Source of the DNA: Aestuariibacter sp. A3R04
GTDB lineage: Bacteria; Pseudomonadota; Gammaproteobacteria; Enterobacterales; Alteromonadaceae
Direction: 5' to 3'
NCBI RefSeq assembly: GCF_018860805.1
Contig: NZ_JAHKQR010000001.1
Span: forward strand, 531,158-595,157
DNA: 64,000 bases
A program made the translations under genes and the position numbers. The notes beneath the pieces are model-generated. The model had not been told where the DNA came from. It saw only the letters and a list, made by a program, of their open reading frames with translations, and ran no database searches. This document shows positions 1 through 9,740 of this stretch, piece after piece; position 1 is the stretch's first letter, and each line of letters opens with the position of its first letter.

Positions 1-333
1 CGCATTGCTGATCATACTCTTCTGCTTCATGCCATTGAAACGCAAATGCCGCTGAAGCAAAAACGTTTTTCCCTGCTGTTATCTGACTTGGCAGACGCAT
101 CCCAAGCGTCGTTGTGGCTAACTCACATTGTTGTTTCAGAAGCGTCAATAACGTTCAAAGGCGGCGTTTCGACACCAGAGGCGTTGCCACAATGGATCCA
201 GCGTTTAGGCGGTACTGAGTCATTGAGCCAGCAGAAGTTTTCTTCTACCACTTTACTAAACGAAGAAGGAAACATGCGTTTTACCCTGTCCACCGAGCCC
301 GCGCTGCCCGCAGACAATCTGGAGCTACCATGA
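1..333 (+). CDS. mshI: MSHA biogenesis protein MshI (PilN-like), C-terminal part
   Basis: The reading frame is open from the first base of the window, so this is the 3' end of a gene that begins outside it; about 110 residues are visible. The tail, with a predicted beta-alpha-beta pattern ending in a short acidic stretch, fits the periplasmic domain of a PilN-like alignment protein. The stop codon overlaps the mshJ start (ATGA). Its place directly before mshJ-mshK-mshL matches mshI in Vibrio and Shewanella MSHA loci. The family assignment rests mainly on context, because the N-terminal transmembrane and actin-like portions are not in view. Confidence 0.72.
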   Translation, partial: RIADHTLLLHAIETQMPLKQKRFSLLLSDLADASQASLWLTHIVVSEASITFKGGVSTPEALPQWIQRLGGTESLSQQKFSSTTLLNEEGNMRFTLSTEPALPADNLELP

Positions 334-989
334 GTAAACCACTGTTGTCAGATAAATTTGCCGGGTTGTCGACCCGTGAGAAAGCAATGACACTGGCGGC
401 TGGCGTGGTACTCATTGTGTTAGTAGGTTTTGCGTTCTTTATTGAGCCAGCTGTGAAGGATTGGCAGAAATACCGCGCTGATACGGTTGCAGAAAAAATG
501 CGTCAACGACCGTTGCAACAGCGTCTGCAGGTATATGAGGAGGCGCTCAGGGAAGATCAGGACGCAGCGTTAAAACAAGAACTGGAGATGCTTAGTCATA
601 CTCTTGATGAACTCAATGCTGCGTTCGATGCAGAATTTGCCAAACTGGTTGAGCCAGCCGCGATGGGGCCGCTTATCAGACAGGTTTTCCGACATGCAGG
701 GGCGTTGACGCTGGATGAAATGACCACCCTGCCTGTTAAAAATGTAGTAGCCCCCAAAGGTAGCGAACAGGAAGCGTCGGCAGCGCGCTCGCTTTTTCAG
801 CACAGCATTCGTCTTACTTTCACAGGAACGTATTTTGACGTTCAGCAGTTTATTGCCCGTTTGGAAGCGCAAACCAGCCAGTTTTACTGGCAGTCGCTGG
901 ATTATCAGGTAACGGCATACCCCAATGCGTCGGTGACGATGCAGGTATATACCCTGAGTGCACAAGAGGCTTTTATTGGTGTGGAATAA
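330..989 (+). CDS. mshJ: MSHA biogenesis protein MshJ (PilO-like)
   Basis: 219 residues. A short cytoplasmic N-terminus is followed by one transmembrane helix (about residues 22-42), a long charged helical stretch suggesting a coiled coil (about 50-105), and a C-terminal periplasmic domain. This is the layout of PilO-type inner-membrane alignment proteins, which link the secretin to the platform of type IV pilus machines. It starts on the ATG that overlaps the previous stop and runs into mshK. The sequence is divergent, as is usual for this family, so position in the operon carries much of the call. Confidence 0.82.
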   Translation: MSKPLLSDKFAGLSTREKAMTLAAGVVLIVLVGFAFFIEPAVKDWQKYRADTVAEKMRQRPLQQRLQVYEEALREDQDAALKQELEMLSHTLDELNAAFDAEFAKLVEPAAMGPLIRQVFRHAGALTLDEMTTLPVKNVVAPKGSEQEASAARSLFQHSIRLTFTGTYFDVQQFIARLEAQTSQFYWQSLDYQVTAYPNASVTMQVYTLSAQEAFIGVE

Positions 990-1332
990 ACGTTTATTGA
1001 TTATGGCCGCTTTTGTCGCGCTTGTTGCGTCGGTGCAGGCACAGCAAGACCCAACCCGGCCCGGTGAAGGATACAAGGGCAGTAAGCAGCAGAGCCCGCA
1101 GACCGCCCTGGTTGTTTCGGCCATTTTTTACTCGCCACAACGGGCATGGGCAATGATCAACAACCAGATGGTGTATGAAGGAGACAAACTGTCTGACAGT
1201 GTTACTGTAGTGTCTATTGCACCGGCGTCAGTGCGATTGAAAGTGAAAAAGAAAAATGCATGGCAAAGCCTTACGCTTAACGTTAATGCACCAGGTACAA
1301 AAATAAAAGTCCGCCATGCGGATAACAATTAG
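979..1332 (+). CDS. mshK: MSHA biogenesis protein MshK
   Basis: 117 residues from a GTG start at 979, overlapping mshJ by 11 bases. I prefer this start because AAGAGG lies nine bases upstream and because it puts a signal peptide at the very N-terminus (about residues 4-20, ending near VQAQ). The mature protein begins with a DPTRP motif, typical of the small PilP/MshK-like periplasmic proteins that bridge the inner-membrane assembly and the secretin. An ATG at 958 would give a seven-residue longer form. It lies between mshJ and the secretin gene, where mshK is found in other MSHA loci. Confidence 0.82.
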   Translation: MWNKRLLIMAAFVALVASVQAQQDPTRPGEGYKGSKQQSPQTALVVSAIFYSPQRAWAMINNQMVYEGDKLSDSVTVVSIAPASVRLKVKKKNAWQSLTLNVNAPGTKIKVRHADNN

Positions 1333-1342
1333 AGGTCAGACA

Positions 1343-2998
1343 ATGCGTCGAGCGATTACGTCATTGATCACACTACTTTTGCTAACGGGTTGTCAGTCTA
1401 CAGAAAATGAATCTGTGGTAGCGCGTTCACTAAAAGCGGAATTGGAAGCGCAACTGGCAGCAGAACGGGCTCAGGCGAAACAGCGTCAGGCTCTTGAACA
1501 TGTACCTGATGATGTCTCTCAGGCATTGGCACCGCCTCCGGCTTTCGCTGGCACGCTGCTGTCCGGGCCAGAAAAATACGACATCAACGCGAAAAATGTG
1601 GATGTTAACGATTTCTTTGCTGGCATGGTTGAAGGGACGCCATACAGTGTTGCTGTTCATCCAGAAGTGACAGGAACGGTTAGCCTGTCGCTTAAGCAGG
1701 TTTCCTTGGACGAGGTGATGTCTTTGATATCAGACCTGTACGGTTACGATATCCAACGTCAGGGGAATGTGTTTAGAGTTCTGCCTGCGGGCATGCGAAC
1801 CGAAACCTTTGCCGTTAATTATTTACTGATGAAGCGCGATGGCGCTACTCAAACCAGTATTATCTCTGGTGGTGTGTCTCAAGGCGGAAACAACAACCTC
1901 AACGGCAGCGGCCAATTCAGCGATTTTAACAGCGTAGGGGCCGGTTCTCTTGGTAGCAATAGCGGTCTGGCTGGCAACAGCAACGGTACAACCATCAATA
2001 CCAGAACGGAAACGAATTTTTGGGAAGACCTACAGGCCAGTCTTGCAGCTATGTTGGGTACCAATGACGGACGAGCGGTGTTTGTCACTCCACAGGCTGG
2101 GTTGGTAACTGTGCGTGCACTGCCCTCGGAAATTCGCGCCATTAAGCATTTCTTGCAAGTGTCGGAACAACATCTTCAGCGCCAGGTGGTGTTGGAGGCG
2201 CGGATTCTTGAAGTGGTGCTCAGTGATGGCTATCAGCAGGGCATCAACTGGAATGAAATTATTGCTAATGTAGGTAGTACCGACCTGTCTTTTTCTACCA
2301 GTGCTGGATCTGTAGGTAACAATGTCACTCTGGAAATGGGAGGCGTAACTAGTTTGTCCTTTCTCAACAGGGATTTTTCAGGCGTGTTGTCGCTGCTATC
2401 AACCCAGGGGGACGTGCAGGTACTGTCCAGTCCGCGGGTAACTGCTACTAATAATCAGAAGGCTGTAATTAAGGTGGGTGATGACGAGTACTTCGTCACC
2501 GATGTGTCCAGCCAAAATACTATCACTGCTACTACCACATCGGTGGTACCCGATATAGAACTGACCCCGTTTTTCTCCGGTATAGCACTTGACGTTACAC
2601 CGCAGATTGATGAAAAAGGCAGTGTGTTGTTACACGTTCATCCTTCAGTGATTGAAACGGAAGAACAAACCAAAGTTGTTACGCTGAACGAAGAAGAAAT
2701 TGTACTGCCTCTGGCCCAGAGCACTATTCGGGAATCAGACACAATCATTCGCGCCTCGTCCGGAGAGATTGTTGTGATTGGTGGTCTTATGCAAACAACC
2801 CGCTCAAGTACAGAGTCAAAAACTCCGGTTCTCGGCGATATCCCGGTGTTGGGAAATATGTTTAAGAATCGCCGTGAAGAAGAAGTGAAAAAGGAGCTCG
2901 TTATTTTGTTGAAGCCCACAGTGGTAGAGCCGGGAACATGGAGCAAGCAAATTGAAATGAGTCGGGCGCAAATGGCTGACTGGTTGTATGTGGAATAG
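1343..2998 (+). CDS. mshL: MSHA secretin MshL (outer-membrane lipoprotein)
   Basis: 551 residues from the ATG at 1343, which follows a GAGG Shine-Dalgarno sequence. This start gives a lipoprotein signal peptide with the lipobox LLTGC (Cys about 19); an in-frame ATG at 1316 would bury it. An N-terminal STN/N0-like domain (about 75-160) is followed by a Gly/Asn/Ser-rich insertion (about 180-225) and the C-terminal secretin domain, with the conserved VLSSPRVTATNNQKA stretch and the GEIVVIGGLM and PVLGDIPVLGNMF motifs. It forms the outer-membrane ring through which the MSHA pilus emerges. Confidence 0.95.
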   Translation: MRRAITSLITLLLLTGCQSTENESVVARSLKAELEAQLAAERAQAKQRQALEHVPDDVSQALAPPPAFAGTLLSGPEKYDINAKNVDVNDFFAGMVEGTPYSVAVHPEVTGTVSLSLKQVSLDEVMSLISDLYGYDIQRQGNVFRVLPAGMRTETFAVNYLLMKRDGATQTSIISGGVSQGGNNNLNGSGQFSDFNSVGAGSLGSNSGLAGNSNGTTINTRTETNFWEDLQASLAAMLGTNDGRAVFVTPQAGLVTVRALPSEIRAIKHFLQVSEQHLQRQVVLEARILEVVLSDGYQQGINWNEIIANVGSTDLSFSTSAGSVGNNVTLEMGGVTSLSFLNRDFSGVLSLLSTQGDVQVLSSPRVTATNNQKAVIKVGDDEYFVTDVSSQNTITATTTSVVPDIELTPFFSGIALDVTPQIDEKGSVLLHVHPSVIETEEQTKVVTLNEEEIVLPLAQSTIRESDTIIRASSGEIVVIGGLMQTTRSSTESKTPVLGDIPVLGNMFKNRREEEVKKELVILLKPTVVEPGTWSKQIEMSRAQMADWLYVE

Positions 2999-3000
2999 TC

Positions 3001-3915
3001 ATGTACCAGAAACACTTTGGTCTCAAAGAGTTGCCTTTTTCCCTCACTCCTAATACGCAGTATTATTTTGCTTTGCCACCCCACAAGCAGGCAATGGAGG
3101 TACTGACGACGGCACTAAATGTGGGGGAAGGCTTTATTAAGATCACCGGCGAAGTGGGGACTGGAAAAACCCTGTTGTGCCGAAAGTTGTTAAAAGAACT
3201 GCCAGCGCATATCCAGGCGGCTTATATTCCCAACCCTATGCTATCGCCAGACGCCCTTCGACGAGCAGTGGCTGCAGAGCTCGGCGTTGACCTCACCAGT
3301 GGTATTGACCAACAGCAATTTACCCAATTAATAGAACAGCAGTTGCTCGCCCTGTCGTCAAGGGGCAAATCTGTTGTGCTAATTATTGATGAAGCGCAGG
3401 CGTTACCCGAGGAAAGCTTAGAAGCATTGCGACTCATGACTAATCTGGAAACCGAAACAAAAAAACTGCTTCAGGTGATTTTGTTCGGGCAACCTGAACT
3501 TGACGAAAAGCTCGCTAAACATACTCTTCGTCAGTTGCGTCAACGTATTAGCTTCAGCTATCAGTTGAAGCCGATGATAGCCCACCACATTGAACAATAC
3601 CTGCGGCATCGTCTTGCTGTCGCAGGGTACAAGGGAACGCCCATTTTCTCTGCTCCTGTTTGTGTAGCATTGGCTAAAGCCAGTACCGGCACGGCGCGAC
3701 TGGTAAATATTCTTGCCCACAAGAGCCTTATGCTGGCATACGGAGAAGGCAAATCCAGGGTTACGAAGACCCATGTAGCTTACGCTGCTGCAGATACTGA
3801 ATCTGCCATACATCCAACAGTTTTAGGCACTTCCCGTTGGTTGTGGCCGTTGTTGTGTTTACTAGGTGGTGGGCTTATCGCTGCAGTACTTCTGCTGCTC
3901 GGGGGGCCGCGATGA
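3001..3915 (+). CDS. mshM: MSHA biogenesis ATPase MshM (ExeA-like AAA protein)
   Basis: 304 residues. Walker A is GEVGTGKT at about residues 50-57 and Walker B is VVLIIDEAQ at about 125-133. The C-terminus has a single hydrophobic helix (about 280-302), so the ATPase domain faces the cytoplasm and is membrane-tethered. The family is ExeA/GspA-like, and members help place or assemble secretins through peptidoglycan. The start codon lies two bases after the mshL stop, and the stop overlaps the mshN start (ATGA), so the genes are translationally coupled. Confidence 0.93.
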   Translation: MYQKHFGLKELPFSLTPNTQYYFALPPHKQAMEVLTTALNVGEGFIKITGEVGTGKTLLCRKLLKELPAHIQAAYIPNPMLSPDALRRAVAAELGVDLTSGIDQQQFTQLIEQQLLALSSRGKSVVLIIDEAQALPEESLEALRLMTNLETETKKLLQVILFGQPELDEKLAKHTLRQLRQRISFSYQLKPMIAHHIEQYLRHRLAVAGYKGTPIFSAPVCVALAKASTGTARLVNILAHKSLMLAYGEGKSRVTKTHVAYAAADTESAIHPTVLGTSRWLWPLLCLLGGGLIAAVLLLLGGPR

Positions 3916-5033
3916 GTGTTATCAATAAGATGTTGCAGGACCTGGAAAATCGCGACGCAAGCAATACGGTGAATAATCATTATGTTCCATTGGAAAAAAC
4001 GCTGTCCCGACGCAACGCCTGGCTGATCATTGGACTCATCGTTATTATTGCGATTCTCGTGTTGGCGTTACTGCGCATGGGGCGGTCTTCTTATGCGCCT
4101 TCCACCCCAAGTGCTCATCATTCATCGCTGCAAAGTACGGTGATGGGTGCCGAAGGCCCTAAAGATGAAGAAGGCGGAAGTGAAACGCGAGAAAACGAAC
4201 TTCGAACAAAAGAGTGGTCAGAAAAAACCCTTCCACGCCATGAACAAGACACCATAACAAAGCCTGAGCCGTCACTTCACGGCGGTGGGAATACGCCATT
4301 GGTTTCTGCTTCGGACAGTGCAAATTACCCTGATGAGCCTGCGAGTAATTCGCCTGAGGTGTTGAACGCCAGTAAACCGTCTGGCAGCGCTAAACATCAA
4401 GAGGAAAAGCCGCAAACCGAAGAGGCGGAACTGTCTGAGATGACAGTAACAAAATCTGTTGATGATGGCGAAGTTGTCAGTTTACAACAGCGTATAGAAC
4501 AAGCCATGAAGCAAGGCGAAACAATGCGAAGTATTACCTTGTTACAACAACTGGTAGAGCAAGAGCCTGATGATATCGCGGCGATGAAAAAGTTGGCGTC
4601 GCAACAGTTTGCCGCCGGGCAAATCAGTCAGGCAATGCGCACATTAGAGCAGGCAAGACGGCGTTTTGACAACGCGCCAAGCCTATTACTTATGTTGTCC
4701 CGGTTGTACCAGCATCAGGGAAAAGACACCCTGGCATGGGAAACCATTGCTGAATTCGACGGCACAAATACCGAACTCCTGAGTTACCGGGCTACATTGG
4801 CGTCATCATTGATGCGCTATGAGGCAGCGCGAACCGATTATCGTCAACTAGTGCAAATTGAGCCTGCACAAGCGCGATGGTGGCTCGGCCTAGGGGTTGC
4901 CAATGACAAACTCAGCTATGCTCACGACGCGCTAGTTGCGTACAGACGCGTACTTCAACACGGCGGTATTAATAGCAATGTGGAGGCATTCGTGCGCAAT
5001 AGAATGGTCGTACTGGCGGAGGGAGTACAATGA
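3912..5033 (+). CDS. mshN: MSHA biogenesis protein MshN (TPR protein)
   Basis: 373 residues from the ATG overlapping the mshM stop; the MSVINKMLQDLE N-terminus is typical of MshN. One transmembrane helix (about 37-54) is followed by a low-complexity acidic and Ser/Thr/Pro-rich linker (about 60-190). The C-terminal half is helical, with tetratricopeptide-like repeats (about 200-370). It is probably an inner-membrane scaffold of the MSHA assembly machine working with MshM. Its stop overlaps the mshE start. Confidence 0.9.
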   Translation: MSVINKMLQDLENRDASNTVNNHYVPLEKTLSRRNAWLIIGLIVIIAILVLALLRMGRSSYAPSTPSAHHSSLQSTVMGAEGPKDEEGGSETRENELRTKEWSEKTLPRHEQDTITKPEPSLHGGGNTPLVSASDSANYPDEPASNSPEVLNASKPSGSAKHQEEKPQTEEAELSEMTVTKSVDDGEVVSLQQRIEQAMKQGETMRSITLLQQLVEQEPDDIAAMKKLASQQFAAGQISQAMRTLEQARRRFDNAPSLLLMLSRLYQHQGKDTLAWETIAEFDGTNTELLSYRATLASSLMRYEAARTDYRQLVQIEPAQARWWLGLGVANDKLSYAHDALVAYRRVLQHGGINSNVEAFVRNRMVVLAEGVQ

Positions 5034-6772
5034 GTCGAACACGAATTCGTCTGGGGGATTTACTGGTAAAAGACGGTATTATTTCCGAAGCGAACCTGAT
5101 GCAAGCGTTGGCAGAGCAGAAGAAAACCGGTCGCAAACTGGGGGCAACGCTGATTTCCCTGGGCATGGTTACTGAACAGTCTTTACTTACCCTTTTGTCT
5201 CGTCACCTCAACGTGCCACTTATCAATCTGGATGATTATCAGGTGAAAGCCAACGCGGTGAAATTGCTCCCAGAAATGCAGGCCCGTCGCAACCGGGCTA
5301 TGGTTATCGACGACAAAGGCGACAAATTGCTGGTGGTTATGAGTGACCCGGCTGATCTCAACGCCCAGGACAACCTGGCAGAATTGTTGCCAAAGCCCTT
5401 TGATGTTGCTGTTGTCAGCGAGGGGCAATTGTATGATGCGTACGATGGTTTTTACCGTAAAACCGAAGAAATTGCGTCCTTTGCCCATGAATTGGCGGAA
5501 GAATACGAAGACAACGATGACTTTTCACTCACCGACAATGTCGATGGTGAACAGGACACGGCGGTGTCTCGTTTACTGCAATCTATATTTGATGACGCAG
5601 TTATTGCAAAAGCGTCTGACATACACATTGAACCTGATGAGAATGCCTTGCGAATTCGGCACAGAGTGGATGGCGTGCTACAGGAAAATGTCATCCCTCA
5701 GGCAAATATTGCCGCAGCACTGGTACTTCGGCTGAAACTGATGGCAGGCCTGGATATATCTGAAAAACGTTTACCTCAGGACGGCAGAACGCAGATAACG
5801 GTGAAAGGGCATCGCATTGATGTGCGCTTGTCTACCATGCCGGTGCAAGCCGGAGAGTCCGTGGTTATGCGGTTGCTCGACCAATCAGCCGGTTTGTTGA
5901 CCCTCACTCAGACAGGCATGCCCGCAGCGATGCTAAAACGTTTTCGCAATATGCTGCATAGACCCCACGGTATGTTGCTGGTAACCGGTCCCACTGGGTC
6001 GGGTAAAACCACAACATTGTATGGAGCACTGAGTGAGTTGAATCAGCCTGAGCGCAAAATCATTACGGTGGAAGATCCGGTGGAGTATCGCTTGCCCAGA
6101 GTAAATCAAGTGCAGGTGAACAGTAAAATTAACCTCACCTTCTCCAGCGTACTGAGAACCACGCTGCGTCAGGATCCAGACATTATCATGGTAGGGGAAA
6201 TGCGAGATCAGGAAACTGTGGAAATTGGCCTTCGTGGCGCATTAACCGGCCACCTGGTTTTATCTACTTTGCATACCAACGACGCGATTTCCAGTGCCAT
6301 TCGATTGCTGGACATGGGAGCGCCGGGGTATTTAGTAGCCAGTTCTCTGAAAGGAGTGGTTGCACAGCGCCTTGTTCGCCGTATCTGCGATAATTGTGAA
6401 GAAGACTACACGCCTAACCACGATGAACAATTGTGGCTAAAGCACGTCGACGGCGCATTATCCCAGGTTCAGTTTAAACAGGGCGCTGGTTGCCAAAAGT
6501 GTAATCAAACCGGTTATAGGGGGCGTATTGGTGTGTTCGAATTACTGGAAATGAATGAATCAATGATGACTGCGCTCAAAACGAGTGATACGGTTGCGTT
6601 TGCCGAACATGCCGTGCAAAGTAAACACTACAGGCCTCTGGCCTATGCAGCGCTGACGTACGCCAAGATGGGCCTGACCACAGTCGAGGAAGTCCTCAAA
6701 CTCACGGAAATGGTGTCAGAGCGGGATGAGGCAGACCCAAGTGATAATGAGGGCAGCGAGCACAGTGGCTAA
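5030..6772 (+). CDS. mshE: MSHA pilus extension ATPase MshE
   Basis: 580 residues. The N-terminal MshEN/GspE-N domain (about 1-150) opens with a conserved LGDLL motif; in Vibrio cholerae this domain of MshE binds cyclic di-GMP (known for the family, not shown here). The catalytic domain has Walker A GPTGSGKTT (about 320-328), a Walker B region with DPDIIMVGEMRD (about 383-394) and a tetracysteine zinc motif (CDNC near 453, CQKC near 488). It hydrolyses ATP to drive pilin polymerisation through MshG. A diguanylate cyclase gene lies in the same window at 55542, though no direct link can be drawn from sequence. Confidence 0.96.
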   Translation: MSRTRIRLGDLLVKDGIISEANLMQALAEQKKTGRKLGATLISLGMVTEQSLLTLLSRHLNVPLINLDDYQVKANAVKLLPEMQARRNRAMVIDDKGDKLLVVMSDPADLNAQDNLAELLPKPFDVAVVSEGQLYDAYDGFYRKTEEIASFAHELAEEYEDNDDFSLTDNVDGEQDTAVSRLLQSIFDDAVIAKASDIHIEPDENALRIRHRVDGVLQENVIPQANIAAALVLRLKLMAGLDISEKRLPQDGRTQITVKGHRIDVRLSTMPVQAGESVVMRLLDQSAGLLTLTQTGMPAAMLKRFRNMLHRPHGMLLVTGPTGSGKTTTLYGALSELNQPERKIITVEDPVEYRLPRVNQVQVNSKINLTFSSVLRTTLRQDPDIIMVGEMRDQETVEIGLRGALTGHLVLSTLHTNDAISSAIRLLDMGAPGYLVASSLKGVVAQRLVRRICDNCEEDYTPNHDEQLWLKHVDGALSQVQFKQGAGCQKCNQTGYRGRIGVFELLEMNESMMTALKTSDTVAFAEHAVQSKHYRPLAYAALTYAKMGLTTVEEVLKLTEMVSERDEADPSDNEGSEHSG

Positions 6773-8000
6773 GTTCAGTTATACAGCCAAGGACAAAAAC
6801 GGCGTGCTGTTATCGGGCTCTGTAGAGGCATCTGACGAGCAATCGGCAGCTAAAACGCTTATGGCACGCAGTGTGATACCGCTTTCTATTACTCCTGACA
6901 ACGGCGGTGAAGCCAATCGTACCAGTATTAACAATCGGGTGAACTGGTTTACGCCAAACGTGTCACTAAATGAACTGGCTATGTTCTGTCGTCAAATGTA
7001 CTCCCTTACACGAGCGGGCCTTCCTATTTTGCGCTCAGTTAGTGGGCTTGCAGAAACCAGTCAGTCTTTGCGAATGCAGCAAGCCCTGCGGGATGTGATT
7101 ACCCAACTTGAACGGGGGCGCACACTATCGACAGCAATGAACCAGCACACGCAAATATTCAATCACCTGTTTGTAAGTATCATTCACGTGGGTGAAAACA
7201 CCGGTCGTCTTGACGAGGCCTTCCTGCAACTGGCTGATTATTTGGAGCGCGAGCAGGAAACGCGCAAACAGATTAAGGCGGCTACCCGTTACCCGGTTTT
7301 TGTACTAATAGCACTGGCTATCGCGTTTGTTGTACTGAATATTTTTGTAATTCCCAAGTTTGCCACTATGTTTGACAAGTTTGGCGCAGAATTGCCCGCA
7401 ATGACCAGAGCACTGCTAGCTATTTCAGATTTTATGGTTCATCGAAGTTACTGGCTGGTATTGCTTATCGCACTACTGTGGCTGGGAGTACACCGCTATC
7501 TCAACACCGCCGAAGGGCGGCTTCGCTGGGACAAACTCAAACTGCATATGCCTGTGATTGGCGACATTGTAAGGCGTTCATTACTGGCTCGTTTTAGTCG
7601 TAGCTTTTCCATGATGTTGCGAGCAGGCGTGCCTTTAACCTCAGCGCTAAACCTCGTTGCTGATGCGGTCGATAACACGTTTATGGCGTCGAAAATTGTC
7701 CAAATGCGTCAACGCATCGAAAAGGGAGAAAACCTCACCCGTGTCAGTCAGTCCAGTGGCTTGTTCACAGCTATGATTATGCAGATGATCAACGTAGGTG
7801 AAGAAACAGGTAGAGTGGATGAACTTTTGGCTGAGGTAGCTGGCTTTTACGAGCGGGAAGTGGATTACGATTTAAAACGGTTAACCGCCAGAATAGAGCC
7901 AGTGCTTATTGTGGTGGTGGCATGTATGGTGATGGTACTTGCACTGGGCATATTCTCGCCCATGTGGGACATGATGGGCGCCATCAAAGGAGGCCGGTAG
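6765..8000 (+). CDS. mshG: MSHA platform protein MshG (PilC/GspF family)
   Basis: About 411 residues if translation starts at the GTG at 6765, eight bases before the end of mshE. That start gives the short MAKFSYTAKD N-terminus usual for PilC-like proteins; an ATG at 6747 is the alternative. Two GspF domains are present, each with a cytoplasmic four-helix region and the INVGEETGR / IHVGENTGR signature (about residues 140 and 345). There are three transmembrane segments. It is the polytopic inner-membrane base on which pilin subunits are assembled, working with MshE. Confidence 0.94.
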   Translation: MAKFSYTAKDKNGVLLSGSVEASDEQSAAKTLMARSVIPLSITPDNGGEANRTSINNRVNWFTPNVSLNELAMFCRQMYSLTRAGLPILRSVSGLAETSQSLRMQQALRDVITQLERGRTLSTAMNQHTQIFNHLFVSIIHVGENTGRLDEAFLQLADYLEREQETRKQIKAATRYPVFVLIALAIAFVVLNIFVIPKFATMFDKFGAELPAMTRALLAISDFMVHRSYWLVLLIALLWLGVHRYLNTAEGRLRWDKLKLHMPVIGDIVRRSLLARFSRSFSMMLRAGVPLTSALNLVADAVDNTFMASKIVQMRQRIEKGENLTRVSQSSGLFTAMIMQMINVGEETGRVDELLAEVAGFYEREVDYDLKRLTARIEPVLIVVVACMVMVLALGIFSPMWDMMGAIKGGR

Positions 8001-8509
8001 TGAAAACGCAAAACAGCGCAAACGAAGAACAGCGTAAGCAGTACATTGGTATTGTGTCGATTATCGTCTTTGCCCTCCTGATGGGAATGCTAATTGTGCA
8101 CCTTTATGAAGAAGAACCAAACTTGAAAAAGCAACTATTAGGGCAGTTTGGTAAAAAGCTGGAAGACAGCGCTATTTCGGCGCACTGGCAGTGGCGGGCA
8201 GAAGGCAACCCGGAAATGATCATGCTCGTACACTATAACCTGGCGGGGAAAGAAACCGACCGTCGGCCTGTGCGAATGGGGTTGAACGGCTGGCCGAAGG
8301 TAGAACGAACCTCAGAAGGCTGCAAGAAACTCTGGCAAATGCTACTAAACCAGCCAATGGAAGTAGACGGGTTCCGTGTACACGGCGAATACTATCGGGC
8401 AGATCACGAAGACGATGAAACTGACAACGCCTATTGCCGTTATCGCCTGAGCGCCGGTGACTATTTCGACTATGCTGTTAGTACGGGCGACGTCACTTTT
8501 AAGGAATAA
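8000..8509 (+). CDS. mshF: MSHA biogenesis protein MshF
   Basis: 169 residues from a GTG at 8000, which shares one base with the mshG stop; AAAGGAGG sits just upstream. A single N-terminal transmembrane helix (about 15-35) is followed by a soluble periplasmic domain. There are no catalytic motifs. The name rests on its location between mshG and the pilin genes and on its size and topology. An ATG inside mshG would give a 26-residue longer product and is unlikely. Confidence 0.82.
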   Translation: MKTQNSANEEQRKQYIGIVSIIVFALLMGMLIVHLYEEEPNLKKQLLGQFGKKLEDSAISAHWQWRAEGNPEMIMLVHYNLAGKETDRRPVRMGLNGWPKVERTSEGCKKLWQMLLNQPMEVDGFRVHGEYYRADHEDDETDNAYCRYRLSAGDYFDYAVSTGDVTFKE

Positions 8510-8528
8510 CCCTCACGTGGAAAATGCA

Positions 8529-9176
8529 ATGACAAAAACAATGGGAAAAGTACACGCTGACTATCCGGGCCATGTGTCGGGTTTCACTTTAATTGAGCTG
8601 ACAATTGTGATTGTTCTGCTGGGCCTTCTGGCGGCTGTGGCAATTCCGCGTTTTCTCGATGTCACTGAAGATGCAGAAGATGCTACGGTAGAAGGCGTAG
8701 CTGGTGGCTTTGCAACGGGAGTTGGTCTGGTGCGCGCCCAGTGGGAATTGGAAGCCAGACCTATGGATAATGACAATGCCAATCAGACCTATGTTACGTT
8801 AAGCGGTGTGCAGGTTGGAGTGGATAAAGACACTGGCTATCCCACCGGACATCTGGCGAACGATCAAAGCACAGAAGACACCAGTATCTCAGACGATGAC
8901 TGTCAAAGTATTTTTAACCTGATTATGCAAAGCGCGCCAACCATTACCGCCACATGGCTAAATGTGGCATCAGATCGGTTTCGCTATTACACCGCGGTGA
9001 GTAATGGAACCGGAGTGGGCGGTAACGATCAGTGTTATTACTACCTCAGTCAAACAGTGAAAAATTTTGCCAGTGCGCCAACGGGCACAGGGCGAGGCAA
9101 TGGTTTTGTATACGATCCAAGAATTGGTCAGGTTATTGTATTTACTAACAACGGTGATCAATCCATAACCAATTAA
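8529..9176 (+). CDS. mshB: MSHA minor pilin MshB
   Basis: A type IV prepilin with the prepilin peptidase site SG/FTLIELTIVIV and the usual hydrophobic N-terminal helix, followed by a globular domain with cysteines near the C-terminus. The start is uncertain: ATG 8529 gives an 18-residue leader, ATG 8541 gives 14, and GTG 8517, which has AAGGA eleven bases upstream, gives 22. It precedes mshA as in Vibrio and Shewanella. The subunit is likely incorporated at low abundance. Confidence 0.9.
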   Translation: MTKTMGKVHADYPGHVSGFTLIELTIVIVLLGLLAAVAIPRFLDVTEDAEDATVEGVAGGFATGVGLVRAQWELEARPMDNDNANQTYVTLSGVQVGVDKDTGYPTGHLANDQSTEDTSISDDDCQSIFNLIMQSAPTITATWLNVASDRFRYYTAVSNGTGVGGNDQCYYYLSQTVKNFASAPTGTGRGNGFVYDPRIGQVIVFTNNGDQSITN

Positions 9177-9232
9177 GCGCTAACTTGCATCATAATCCTT
9201 ACAAATACAATTTGTCTAAAGAGGCACATACT

Positions 9233-9727
9233 ATGAAACAACGTGGTTTTACCTTAATTGAGCTGGTTATCGTTATTGTTATTCTCGGTATACTGGCGGT
9301 GACGGCCGCGCCCCGTTTTATTGATTTACAAGGTGATGCCCGTGCGTCAACACTACAAGGCGTGAAAGCTGCGTTGGAAAGTGGTATGCAACTGGTTTAT
9401 GCAAAATCTGCCATTGCCGGCGAGCAGGACACAGCCTATGCAGGTAACAATAACACCCGAGTAACTATCAATAATATCGCGATAGATACAGATTTTGGTT
9501 ATCCCGATGCAGAACGCACAAATATTACGCGTTTGAATGCATGGGCAGATCTAAACGACAACGACTGGACCGTTGCCGCTAATTCACCGTCAGCAGGCTC
9601 ATTTGCAATTACACCTGAAGGCGTGGCCTATACTGCCACAGCAGCCGATCAGTGCCAGGTTATTTATACGGAAGCTGCCAGTGAGAACGAACGCCCGGTT
9701 ATTGAAGTGCAGTCAACCGGTTGTTAA
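9233..9727 (+). CDS. mshA: MSHA major pilin MshA
   Basis: 164 residues from the ATG at 9233, with AAAGAGG upstream. The leader is very short (MKQRG) and is cleaved before FTLIELVIVIV. The mature subunit has the long hydrophobic helix and a C-terminal domain with two cysteines (QCQVIY and the terminal TGC) that probably form the disulfide-bounded D-region. An earlier in-frame start at 9185 would place 16 extra residues before the leader and is rejected. It forms the fibre of the pilus used for surface attachment. Confidence 0.94.
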   Translation: MKQRGFTLIELVIVIVILGILAVTAAPRFIDLQGDARASTLQGVKAALESGMQLVYAKSAIAGEQDTAYAGNNNTRVTINNIAIDTDFGYPDAERTNITRLNAWADLNDNDWTVAANSPSAGSFAITPEGVAYTATAADQCQVIYTEAASENERPVIEVQSTGC

Positions 9728-9740
9728 TCCGGATAGCCCT